This document shows positions 1 through 7,243 of a stretch of 64,000 nt of DNA, one piece after another. A program made the position numbers and the translations under genes. The notes under the pieces are model-generated. The model was given only the letters and a program-made list of their open reading frames with translations. It had not been told where the DNA came from and ran no database searches. The stretch is from VGRW01 sp041498295. GTDB lineage: Bacteria > Myxococcota_A > UBA9160 > SZUA-336. The first letter of the stretch is position 1, and every line of letters begins with the position of its first letter. The stretch lies in contig JBGQIB010000004.1 in the NCBI GenBank assembly GCA_041498295.1, positions 1 through 64,000 on the forward strand. The letters are read 5' to 3'.

Positions 1-74
1 GGAACGATCGCAGCGTCGAGGCGGTCCTCGCGCCGCCGAGCGCCCAAGCCAGCGCGACTCACTGAGTCAGCGAC

Positions 75-557
75 TCACTGATAGGTCGCGTAGAGTTCGA
101 CGACGATCGTCTTGTCGCCGGGCGCTTGGACGACGGCGACTCCGGCGGTGTTGAACGCGGGGTTCAGCACGTTCTCGCGGTGGTCGTGCGAGCGCATCCA
201 CTCCGTCACGATCGCCTCGACGCGGTCGCCCGACACCGTGGACGAACCGATGTTTTCCGCGAGCAAGCGAAAGCCGGAGAGCCCGGCCGCGGTCGCGCGC
301 TGGAGCGGATTCAGCCCTTCGGGGCTCTCGTGCGCCATGTATCCCCGGCGCGCCATGTCCTCGGCGTGCGCGCGAGCGATCTGCGCGAGCTGTGCGGACG
401 CCTTGAGCGGAATGAGCTGGTGCTCGGCACGCACCTGGTTCACGCGCGCGAACAGCTCCGCTTCCGGCCCCGCGAGCGCCTCGAGCGGCGCGGTCGCGAG
501 CCAGACGACCGCGGCGAAGCCCGCGCCGAACCAGAGCCCCGCGCGGACCCCTCTCAC
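75..557 (-). CDS. CAP/SCP-domain exported protein
   Basis: A 160-residue protein with an N-terminal hydrophobic segment (about residues 6-29) followed by a CAP (SCP/PR-1, CspP-like) domain. Visible family features are the N-terminal helix motif FARVNQVRAEH, His64 in ARAHAED, the AENIG motif (Glu101) and the SHDHRENVLNP motif (His124/His126), followed by the GVAVV strand that closes the fold. Bacterial CAP proteins are usually secreted or periplasmic; their biochemical role is mostly unknown. The start is taken as GTG at 557 because this GTG overlaps the stop of the upstream lipoprotein gene by four bases, which implies translational coupling. A longer upstream reading of the frame is low-complexity and Arg-rich, so I rejected it. 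The family call is firm; the function is not known. Confidence 0.88.
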   Translation of the reverse strand: MRGVRAGLWFGAGFAAVVWLATAPLEALAGPEAELFARVNQVRAEHQLIPLKASAQLAQIARAHAEDMARRGYMAHESPEGLNPLQRATAAGLSGFRLLAENIGSSTVSGDRVEAIVTEWMRSHDHRENVLNPAFNTAGVAVVQAPGDKTIVVELYATYQ

Positions 558-1876
558 TTCGCGGCCCCGTTCTCCCACTTCTCGAAGGCCTCCGCCGAGC
601 TCGCCTCGCGACTCGTGAGCTTGCCGTTCTCGTAGTGCGAGACCACGTCGGGAGTGCCATCGAAGTCGAGGTCTTCGCGCTTCTCCACGAGCTGGCCGTC
701 GAGGTAGATCGACACGGTGTCTGGGCGGCCGTCGCCGTTCCGATCCTCTTCCTCGCGCGCGATCTTGCCGTGCTCGTAGATCGTAATCTCGTCGCGGAAG
801 CCGTCGCCGTTCTTGTCGATCTCGGTGCGCAGCAGCTGATCGCCGTCGTAGAAGCTCCAGGTGTCGGCCTGGCCGTCGCCGTTCGAGTCGGTGCGGCGCC
901 GAGCGAGCTTGCCGTCTTCGTAGAGGCTGGTCGTCTCCATCACGCCGTCGCCGTTCAGGTCCTCGTCGCTGGAGACGAGACGCCCCTTGGCGTCGTAGTG
1001 GCGGATGCGATCGACGCGGCCGTCGAAGTCGTCGTCGAGCGCGTCGGTGACCGGCCGCCCGTTCGCGCTGTAGATCCACTCGTCGGGGCGGCCATCGCCG
1101 TTGCGGTCACTCGCCTCGGGCGTGCCGAGGTTGGGGTCCTTCGGGAGAAGCGGCCGCCCTGCGGTCGGTGCAGCCTCGACGGGCGGCGTCCCGCCGCCGC
1201 GGTGGTTGAGCGAGCGCTCCAGCGCCGCGAGCTCGTCGCCGATCGCCGCATGCGGAGCGGCGCGAGGCGCGGCGGCAGGCGCGGCCTGCGCGCGCTGCTC
1301 GAGCTCTTTGCGCAGCGCTTCGTTCTCGTGCACCAGGCGATCGCGCTCCGCGTCGTCAGCGGTGTGAACCGTCGGCAGCGGCGCGGAGGCCTTCGGCTGG
1401 GACTGTTCTCTCTTCGCTTCGTCCGTCTTCTCGGCGAGTGTCTGACCAAGGAACCAGAACGGGTATCCGAACAAGGGGCCGATCGGCAGGAATTGCTTCT
1501 TCTCGCTGCTGTTGGAGGACTCCTCGGTGGTCTGGCCGATCATCGTCATGTTCGAGCCCGCCGGGGCCGGCGCCGGGGCGCCGCTGTTCGAGCTGGAGCC
1601 TCCGCTCGTCGAGCCGTCGGGGACGCCTTGCCCTGTGGAGTTCGACGATCCGCTGGTCGTGCCCGGCGCGCTGGATCCGGCGCTGGACGACGTCGAGCCC
1701 GCTGGGCCGATTGCGCTGCCGGGCATCGCGGGTCCGGGCTCGCCCGGATACATCACGGTCGCGCCCATGCCGGTGATGATCTCGGGGCGCTGCTCCTGAG
1801 CCCCTTTCCGGTAACCGATGCCGCACGCGCACAGGAACAGTAGGGCAATCGGGAGAAATGGGAGTCTGCGCAACAT
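554..1876 (-). CDS. Lipoprotein with seven 24-residue DxNGDG repeats
   Basis: A 440-residue predicted lipoprotein. The start ATG at 1876 is preceded by GGAAGG, and the first 18 residues form a lipoprotein signal ending LCAC (Cys18 as lipidation site). Residues about 50-110 are a Ser/Gly/Pro-rich linker, residues about 165-200 look like a short coiled coil, and residues 257-420 hold seven repeats. Each repeat starts with a Ca-binding-like loop (Asp257, Asp281, Asp306, Asp330, Asp354, Asp378, Asp402; pattern DxNGDG or DxDFDG) followed by a 'xYxxGxL' hairpin. The period is 24-25 residues. The loops resemble EF-hand/dockerin calcium loops and the hairpins resemble YwqK/MORN-like repeats. Surface calcium binding is inference. 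It is translationally coupled to the CAP-domain gene, so the two probably act together at the envelope. Confidence 0.85.
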   Translation of the reverse strand: MLRRLPFLPIALLFLCACGIGYRKGAQEQRPEIITGMGATVMYPGEPGPAMPGSAIGPAGSTSSSAGSSAPGTTSGSSNSTGQGVPDGSTSGGSSSNSGAPAPAPAGSNMTMIGQTTEESSNSSEKKQFLPIGPLFGYPFWFLGQTLAEKTDEAKREQSQPKASAPLPTVHTADDAERDRLVHENEALRKELEQRAQAAPAAAPRAAPHAAIGDELAALERSLNHRGGGTPPVEAAPTAGRPLLPKDPNLGTPEASDRNGDGRPDEWIYSANGRPVTDALDDDFDGRVDRIRHYDAKGRLVSSDEDLNGDGVMETTSLYEDGKLARRRTDSNGDGQADTWSFYDGDQLLRTEIDKNGDGFRDEITIYEHGKIAREEEDRNGDGRPDTVSIYLDGQLVEKREDLDFDGTPDVVSHYENGKLTSREASSAEAFEKWENGAAK

Positions 1877-2288
1877 GATCCGCACCTTCCGCTGCAAGTT
1901 CAGCGCCTCGAGCCGCCGGTCGGCGGAGTCCGCGGCCTTTCGGGCGTTGCTGCGCTCGAGCTGCCGACGCACTGCGCGACCGCTGTGAAAAAGTCTTCTC
2001 AGTCGGTGGAAGCGTGCGCCCGTCGGCAGCCACAGAGCCGCGTAACCGAAGGGATTTTACCACGATCTCCCGAAGTCGGGAGGTGCGCTGCGCTGCGTCA
2101 GCGGAAAGCGGAGCGCTTAACCGGGACACGGCAGCGACGTATCGCTGCCGTGCCGAGCCAGCATCCCCCGGGTGCATCACGCCCAAGGGCGCCCATCTCA
2201 GGGCCTTTGACTGCTTCTCTTGGAGGGAATGCAGCGAAAGTAGATGACGAACGCGGGTACTGCAACAGATCGTGGACGCCAGCGCCGC
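1877..2288. other. Non-coding gap with one strong hairpin
   Basis: About 410 bases separate the lipoprotein start from the stop of the next gene on the same strand. I see no convincing gene: the short frames are Arg-rich shadows. The region contains a perfect 11-bp hairpin (listed separately) and must carry the promoter of the lipoprotein/CAP operon near its left end, but I cannot assign a -35/-10 pair with confidence. Confidence 0.5.
2127..2152. terminator. Perfect 11-bp stem, 4-base loop hairpin
   Basis: The arms CACGGCAGCGA and TCGCTGCCGTG are exact reverse complements around the loop CGTA. It lies about 135 bases downstream of the hydrolase/hemF operon, which reads leftward. No T-run follows on either strand, so it is either a non-canonical terminator or an operator/structured RNA element. 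Confidence 0.45.
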
Positions 2289-3227
2289 TCAAGCGGAAGT
2301 TGCGATTGCTTCGCGAAGCCATGCGCGCAGATCGTCGCTCACCTGTTCGCGATCGATCTCGTTCAGCAGCTCGTGGCGATCGCCCGGGTAGATGCGGACG
2401 TCGACGCGCTCGAGGCCGGCGGCGCGCAGCTCTTCGGCGAGCCGCGTCACGCCGGCGCGGCCCGCGACAGGGTCGACCTCGCCCGCCATGAGATACAGCG
2501 GAAGCGCGTGCGGAATTCGCGCGAGCAGCGCGCGCCGATAAATGCGGCCGAGCGCAGCCGCGAGGTCCGTGAAGCCGCCCGCCGTGAGCACGAAGCCGCA
2601 GAGCGGGTCGGCAACGTAGCGCGCAACCTCGGCTCGATCGCGCGAGAGCCAGTCAAACGGCGTCTCCGCGGGCTCGAACGCCGTATTGAAGCGGCCGAAC
2701 AGCGCCCATCGAAGCAGCGCGCTGTGGCCGCGCGCGCCGAGCCGAAGGCGCTCCGCGTTCGCGACGGCGCGCAACACCCAGCCGAGCGGACCGGCGCTCG
2801 GCGCCGAGCCCGACAGCACGGCGGCGCGCAGGCCATCACCAAACTGTGTCAGGCAGTCGAGCGCGATGAACGATCCCATGCTGTGTCCGAAGAGTACGTG
2901 CGGACGGCCCGGGTGACTCGCCGAGATGCGCGCGGACAGGCTCTGCACGTCCGCGACGATCTTCTGCCAGCCATCTCGATCGGCGAAGTGACCGAGCTCG
3001 GCGTGGCTCTCCGCGCTGAGACCGTGACCGCGGCAGTCCGCCGCATACACGGCGAACCCGTCGGCGCAGAGATCGCGCGCGAGCCGCTCGTAGCGCGCGC
3101 CGTGCTCGCCCATGCCGTGCAGGATCTGAAGCACGCCGCGCACGTCGCTCGGGGAGTCGGGTGCGAAGTGGTGGACGTAGAGTTCGACACCATCGTCGGC
3201 GCGCAGTCGAAATGGCGCCGACTTCAC
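2289..3227 (-). CDS. Alpha/beta hydrolase, lysophospholipase/monoacylglycerol lipase-like
   Basis: A 312-residue alpha/beta hydrolase. The oxyanion region HGMGEHGARY (from residue 37), the CRGHG turn and the nucleophile elbow GHSMG (Ser116) match the monoacylglycerol lipase/lysophospholipase (PldB, 'Hydrolase_4') family. The probable acid is Asp252 in AGEVDPV and the catalytic His is His285 in GDRHELLNE. There is no signal peptide, so the enzyme is probably cytoplasmic or peripherally membrane-bound. It starts at GTG 3227, overlapping the hemF stop by four bases, so it is co-translated with hemF. That pairing does not by itself suggest a shared pathway. The exact ester substrate cannot be read from the sequence. 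Confidence 0.9.
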   Translation of the reverse strand: MKSAPFRLRADDGVELYVHHFAPDSPSDVRGVLQILHGMGEHGARYERLARDLCADGFAVYAADCRGHGLSAESHAELGHFADRDGWQKIVADVQSLSARISASHPGRPHVLFGHSMGSFIALDCLTQFGDGLRAAVLSGSAPSAGPLGWVLRAVANAERLRLGARGHSALLRWALFGRFNTAFEPAETPFDWLSRDRAEVARYVADPLCGFVLTAGGFTDLAAALGRIYRRALLARIPHALPLYLMAGEVDPVAGRAGVTRLAEELRAAGLERVDVRIYPGDRHELLNEIDREQVSDDLRAWLREAIATSA

Positions 3228-4138
3228 CGCGCCGCGTCCGCCCAGTCGCGCGGCCGGAGATACTCGTCGACGAGGCGCGCCTCGGGGCTTCCCGGCTCAG
3301 CCACGAAGTCGTAGCGCCAGGCGGCGAGCGGCGGCATCGAGGCGAGCACCGACTCGATGCGCCGCCCCGACTGCAGGCCGTAGCGCGTGCCGCGATCGTA
3401 GACGAGGTTGAACTCCACGTAGCGCCCGCGCCGGTACAGTTGGAACGCGCGCTCGCGCTCGCCGTGCGCGGTGTGCTTGCGGCGCTCGACGATCGGAAGG
3501 TACGCGCGCAGGTAGTGATCGCCGATGCTGCGCACGAGCGCGAACGCGGCCTCGAACCCGCCCTCCGCGAAGTCGTCGAAGAAAAGTCCGCCGACGCCGC
3601 GGGCCTCGCCGCGATGGGGCAAGAAGAAATACTCGTCGCACGCCTTCTTGAAGCGCGCGTACAAGCCGTCACCGAACGGTGTACAGGCGGCGCGCGCCTC
3701 GCGGTGCCAGTGCACGCAGTCCTCGTCGAAGCCGTAGTAGGGCGTCAGGTCGAAGCCGCCGCCGAACCACCAGGTCGGAACGTCGCTCTCCGCGCGGAAG
3801 AAGCGCAGGTTCGCGTGCGAGGTGGGGACGTATGGATTGCGCGGGTGCACGATCAGCGAGAGAGACACGGCCTCGAAGCGCTTGCCCGCGAGCTCCGGTC
3901 GCCGCGTCGTGGCGGCGGGCGGGAGCGCGGCCCCGTGGGCGTGCGAGAACAGAACCGCCGCGCGCTCGAAGACCGCGCCGCCGGAGAGCACGCGCGGCCG
4001 CGCCTCCACGCCGTCGGCGCCCTCGGTCGTGCGCAGGTCGAAGCGCGCGCCGCCCTCCGCGGACTCGAGCGCGCCGCAGATCCGCTCTTGGAGCGACGAG
4101 AGGTACGTGCTGACTGCCGCGCTCGCGTTCTCCGACAT
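3224..4138 (-). CDS. hemF: Oxygen-dependent coproporphyrinogen III oxidase
   Basis: A 304-residue aerobic coproporphyrinogen-III oxidase, which decarboxylates two propionates to vinyl groups in haem synthesis using O2. HemF hallmarks are clear: SLIVHPRNPYVPTSHANLRF, the GGGFDLTPYYGF motif, the FLPHRGEARGVGGLFFDD loop and the C-terminal RGRYVEFNLVYDRGTRYGL and GRRIESVLASMPP motifs. Length is normal for the family. The start ATG at 4138 has a strong GGAGGGG Shine-Dalgarno five bases upstream; the frame extends further but without family similarity. It is followed by the lysophospholipase-like gene with a four-base overlap. Its presence implies an organism able to use oxygen. Confidence 0.96.
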   Translation of the reverse strand: MSENASAAVSTYLSSLQERICGALESAEGGARFDLRTTEGADGVEARPRVLSGGAVFERAAVLFSHAHGAALPPAATTRRPELAGKRFEAVSLSLIVHPRNPYVPTSHANLRFFRAESDVPTWWFGGGFDLTPYYGFDEDCVHWHREARAACTPFGDGLYARFKKACDEYFFLPHRGEARGVGGLFFDDFAEGGFEAAFALVRSIGDHYLRAYLPIVERRKHTAHGERERAFQLYRRGRYVEFNLVYDRGTRYGLQSGRRIESVLASMPPLAAWRYDFVAEPGSPEARLVDEYLRPRDWADAAR

Positions 4139-4209
4139 GCACCCCTCCAAAAGGCTCGAGCGCCAAAGATGGATTGCGAGGCCCGACCCGTCCAGCCAGA
4201 ATCGTCGGG

Positions 4210-4932
4210 ATGCTCGCTGAGCTCGTCGTCGCCGCGCGCTTCTGCGGGCCACCGGGAATTGCGAACGGTGGCTATGTCGCCGGGTTGCTCGCGCGCGGCA
4301 TCGGCGGCTCCGTAGAAGTCACCCTGCGCGCGCCGACGCCGCTCGACACGCAGCTGAAGATCGAGGCGAGCGCGGACGGCTCCCGCTCGCTGCAGCTCGC
4401 GGGGACCGAGCTCGCGCGCGCCGCGCCGGCCAGCTTCGACCTCGAGCTGCGCGCGCCGCCCGATCCGCGCGAGACCGCGGCGCACGCGGGCGGTTGCCGA
4501 GCGATGCGCACGCATCCCTTCCCCGAGTGCTTCGTGTGCGGCCCCGCGCGCGCCGAAGGCGACGGGCTGCGCGTGTTCCCGGGCGTCGTGTCGGGCAGCG
4601 ATGCGGTCGCGGCGCTGTGGACGCCGGACGCCTCGCTCTGCGATGCGAGCGGCTGCGTCGCGCCGGAGTTTCTGTGGGCCGTGCTCGACTGCCCGACGGC
4701 GTTTCCGCTGCTGGAGTCGGAGGCGTCTCGGGCGCTCGAGCCGATGGTGCTCGCGAAGCTCTGCGTCGCGCTCGACGGCGAGCTGCGCGCGGGCGATGCC
4801 GCGTGCGTCGTCGCGTGGCCGATCGCGCAGGAGGGGAAACGCGGCACGGCGGGCGCCGCGATCTTCACCGGATCGGGTCGGGTCGTCGGTCGCGCGCGCG
4901 CGACCTGGGTGTCACTCGCGGGTCGCCGTTAA
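4210..4932 (+). CDS. Hotdog-fold thioesterase-like protein
   Basis: A 240-residue protein with two apparent hotdog-like halves. The first half begins with the pattern FCGPPGIANGGYVAGLLA, typical of PaaI-like hotdog helices. The second contains FPECFVCGPARAEGDGL, a motif seen in uncharacterised proteins annotated as thioesterase-like. I chose ATG 4210; an in-frame TTG lies at 4174, but neither has a strong ribosome-binding site. The gene is divergent from hemF, with only 71 bases between the two starts, and its stop overlaps the stop of the next, convergent gene by four bases. Acyl-CoA hydrolysis is a family-level inference; no substrate can be named. Confidence 0.65.
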   Translation: MLAELVVAARFCGPPGIANGGYVAGLLARGIGGSVEVTLRAPTPLDTQLKIEASADGSRSLQLAGTELARAAPASFDLELRAPPDPRETAAHAGGCRAMRTHPFPECFVCGPARAEGDGLRVFPGVVSGSDAVAALWTPDASLCDASGCVAPEFLWAVLDCPTAFPLLESEASRALEPMVLAKLCVALDGELRAGDAACVVAWPIAQEGKRGTAGAAIFTGSGRVVGRARATWVSLAGRR

Positions 4933-5360
4933 CCGGCGACGCGCCAGCCTTCTTCGACCAATTCCTGGCGCGTCGAGCGCACCGAGAGTGGGCGCGCGAC
5001 ACCGCGCTCGCCATTCAGGCGAGTCAGTAGCTGGCGGGCGAGCAGCTCGGCTGCAGAGCGATCGCGCACGAGCGGACTGAAGAACGCGTACGCGCTGTGC
5101 TGGCCGACCAAGGTCGTATCTTCCGCGCGCACCGAGTCGGTGTAGGTCCGCGTCGTGGCGTCGAACCCGAAGTACACGCGCACTTCGTTGTAGATCTTCG
5201 AGGCGCCGAGGCCCGTGCCGTACTCCGGGTCGATCGCAGTCGGGCGACCGCAGCCCGGGCAGGCAAAGTCGAGAGAGATGGGAACGAGCGGCACGAGTTT
5301 CTCGCGCTCGCGGCAGTCGCGGGTGCGGCAGTGCGCCGCCCCGCGTCGAATCTTGATCAT
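4929..5360 (-). CDS. Small protein with two cysteine pairs, function unknown
   Basis: A 143-residue protein that I do not recognise as a named family. It has a Cys11-x4-Cys16 pair and a CPGC pair (about residues 34-37), spaced like a zinc ribbon. A mixed alpha/beta region with NEVRVYFGFDATTRTYTDS follows, and the tail is basic. The start ATG at 5360 has a good GGAGGG site. There is no signal peptide or membrane segment. It sits alone, convergent with the hotdog gene and divergent from the inositol-phosphate synthase gene. Zinc binding is inference from the cysteine spacing only. Confidence 0.6.
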   Translation of the reverse strand: MIKIRRGAAHCRTRDCREREKLVPLVPISLDFACPGCGRPTAIDPEYGTGLGASKIYNEVRVYFGFDATTRTYTDSVRAEDTTLVGQHSAYAFFSPLVRDRSAAELLARQLLTRLNGERGVARPLSVRSTRQELVEEGWRVAG

Positions 5361-5579
5361 GACGAGCCCTCCGTAGGATGCGATCGGTCACATCCAAAAT
5401 CCGTGCCAGTGAAGCGGCGGGCGCCGATGCGCCGCGACGAGCGCCGGGGGCGCTTTCTCCCGTCCGTTCCTCAAAATGAGAAGCGCGCGTCTCTGCGCGA
5501 AAAAATCTCGACGTGTGCCCTAGACTGAGTGACCCTGCGCGGGCTGTTACCGCGCAAGGAACGGGAGTACAGGGAAGGG

Positions 5580-6662
5580 ATGCCGACACTTCGACTCGCG
5601 GTCGCTGGAGTGGGGAACTGCGCCAGCGCGCTCTTGCAGGGACTCGAGTACTACCGGACGCACGATCTCGCGCACACGAGCGGCCTCTTACATGCGCAGA
5701 TCGGCGGCTATCGGCTCGAGGATCTGCGCGTGGTCGCGGCGTTCGACGTCGACGAGCGCAAGGTCGGGAGACCGCTCGAGGAGGCGGCCTTCGCGGCGCC
5801 GAACTGCACGAAGCGCTTCGCCGAGAAACTGCCCGCGTCGGGAGTCACCGTTCAGATGGGCCCGGTGCTCGACGGGGTCGCGGAGCACATGGCGCGCTAT
5901 CCCGCGGAGCGCGCGTTCCGCGTCGCGCACGCCGCACCCATAGACGTCACGCAGGCGCTGCGCGAGAGCGGCGCCGAGGTGCTCGTCTGCTATTTGCCGG
6001 TCGGCTCGGAGCGCGCGGTTCGCCACTACGCCGAAGCCTGCCTCGCCGCGCGCGTCGCGCTGGTGAACTGCGTGCCCGTGTTACTCGCCTCCGACCCCGC
6101 GTGGGCCGAGCGCTTCCGCGCGGCAGGGCTCCCGATCGTCGGCGACGACATCAAGAGCCAGGTCGGTGCGACGATCGTGCACCGGACGTTGGCGCGCCTG
6201 CTATCCGACCGGGGGGTCACCCTCGACGCCACGTATCAGCTCAATACGGGCGGCAACACCGACTTCCTCAACATGCTCGAGCACGAGAGACTCGCGAGCA
6301 AGCGCGTGTCGAAGACGGAGTCGGTGCAGTCACAACTGGACGAGAGACTCGCGCCCGAGAACATCCACATCGGCCCCTCCGACTACGTCGCATGGCAGAA
6401 GGACAACAAGGTCTGCTTCGTGCGCATGGAGTGGCGCGGCTTCGGCGACGTGCCGATGAACCTCGAGCTACGCCTCTCCGTCGAGGATTCGCCGAACAGC
6501 GCCGGGGTCGCGATCGACGCGATCCGCTGCGCAAAGGTCGCGCTGGAGCGCGGCGAAGCCGGTCCGCTCGAGGCGATCTCCGCGTTCGCGATGAAGCGCC
6601 CTCCGAAGCAGATGCGCGACGTCGACGCGGCGCGCGCTCTCGACGCCTGGATCAGCGCTTAG
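5580..6662 (+). CDS. ino1: Myo-inositol-1-phosphate synthase
   Basis: A 360-residue NAD-dependent inositol-3-phosphate synthase that converts glucose 6-phosphate to myo-inositol phosphate, the first step toward inositol lipids and solutes. The N-terminal Rossmann motif GVGNCASAL, the VGDDIKSQVGATIVHR active-site segment and LNTGGNTDFLNM are diagnostic. The length fits the short prokaryotic (actinobacterial/archaeal) form rather than the 500-residue eukaryotic form. The start ATG 5580 matches the family N terminus MPTLRLAVAGVGN and follows a purine-rich AGGGAAGGG. The 219-base upstream gap holds the promoter. The 3' end overlaps the convergent VOC gene by 11 bases. Confidence 0.95.
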   Translation: MPTLRLAVAGVGNCASALLQGLEYYRTHDLAHTSGLLHAQIGGYRLEDLRVVAAFDVDERKVGRPLEEAAFAAPNCTKRFAEKLPASGVTVQMGPVLDGVAEHMARYPAERAFRVAHAAPIDVTQALRESGAEVLVCYLPVGSERAVRHYAEACLAARVALVNCVPVLLASDPAWAERFRAAGLPIVGDDIKSQVGATIVHRTLARLLSDRGVTLDATYQLNTGGNTDFLNMLEHERLASKRVSKTESVQSQLDERLAPENIHIGPSDYVAWQKDNKVCFVRMEWRGFGDVPMNLELRLSVEDSPNSAGVAIDAIRCAKVALERGEAGPLEAISAFAMKRPPKQMRDVDAARALDAWISA

Positions 6663-7200
6663 CGGCGGACAGGTGCAGCGGCTCGCGCATCGCCTTGTGG
6701 AACTTCTGACTCTTCGGCGACACGGGCTCGGGTGACTTCGCGGTGAGCAGCTCGCGCGCCTTGCGCCGATCGGCCGCATCGAACTCCGCCGTCGTCGTGC
6801 AGAACTCGACGAGCGTTCCATTCGGGTCGGTCGTGTAGATCGAAGTGCACCAGTGGTGGTCGATCTCCATCACGTCGTAGCCGTTCTCGAGCCAGCGCTG
6901 CCTGCGCACTTCGATGTCGGCGAGATCGCGCGCGGCGAACGCGATGTGATTCACCCAGATCGGCAGCCCGACGCCTTCGGAGAGAGCGGTCGGGTAGTCG
7001 TTCCCGATCGCGTCGTCGTGCAGCTCCCAGAACGCGATCATCCCGTCGCTGCCGGTGTCGTAGAAGAGATGCTTCGCCCAGCCGCCGGCCGGGGTCGCGC
7101 CCACCTCGACCTTCGCCAGCGTGAAGCCCATCACTCGCTCGTAGAACACGTCGTTCGCGACCGCGTCCTTCGTCGCCACAGCCAGATGATGGAAGCCCAT
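6652..7200 (-). CDS. VOC-family (glyoxalase/extradiol dioxygenase-like) protein
   Basis: A 182-residue vicinal-oxygen-chelate protein made of two beta-alpha-beta-beta-beta modules. Candidate metal ligands are visible in HHLAVAT at the N terminus, VNHIAFAA at about residue 84 and GTLVEFC near residue 132, which are the usual His/His/Glu positions. The last 40 residues are a Lys/Arg-rich extension outside the fold. ATG 7200 follows a GGGAGGG site. It could be a glyoxalase-like lyase or a ring-cleaving dioxygenase. The gene starts 43 bases after the stop of the ABC-F gene on the same strand, so the two may be co-transcribed. Confidence 0.82.
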   Translation of the reverse strand: MGFHHLAVATKDAVANDVFYERVMGFTLAKVEVGATPAGGWAKHLFYDTGSDGMIAFWELHDDAIGNDYPTALSEGVGLPIWVNHIAFAARDLADIEVRRQRWLENGYDVMEIDHHWCTSIYTTDPNGTLVEFCTTTAEFDAADRRKARELLTAKSPEPVSPKSQKFHKAMREPLHLSAAKR

Positions 7201-7243
7201 CGCGATCCCTCCCAAGCGTACGCGCAGTATATCCCGCCGCGCT

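Noticed and set aside
635..1843. A 402-codon plus-strand frame opposite the lipoprotein gene.
   Set aside because: It mirrors the Asp-rich repeats as repeated Val/Ala/Leu segments (antisense of GAC/GGC codons) and has no ribosome-binding site or family similarity.
5513..6709. A 398-codon plus-strand frame overlapping the inositol-phosphate synthase gene.
   Set aside because: Arg/Gly-rich shadow in another frame; the ino1 frame carries all conserved motifs.
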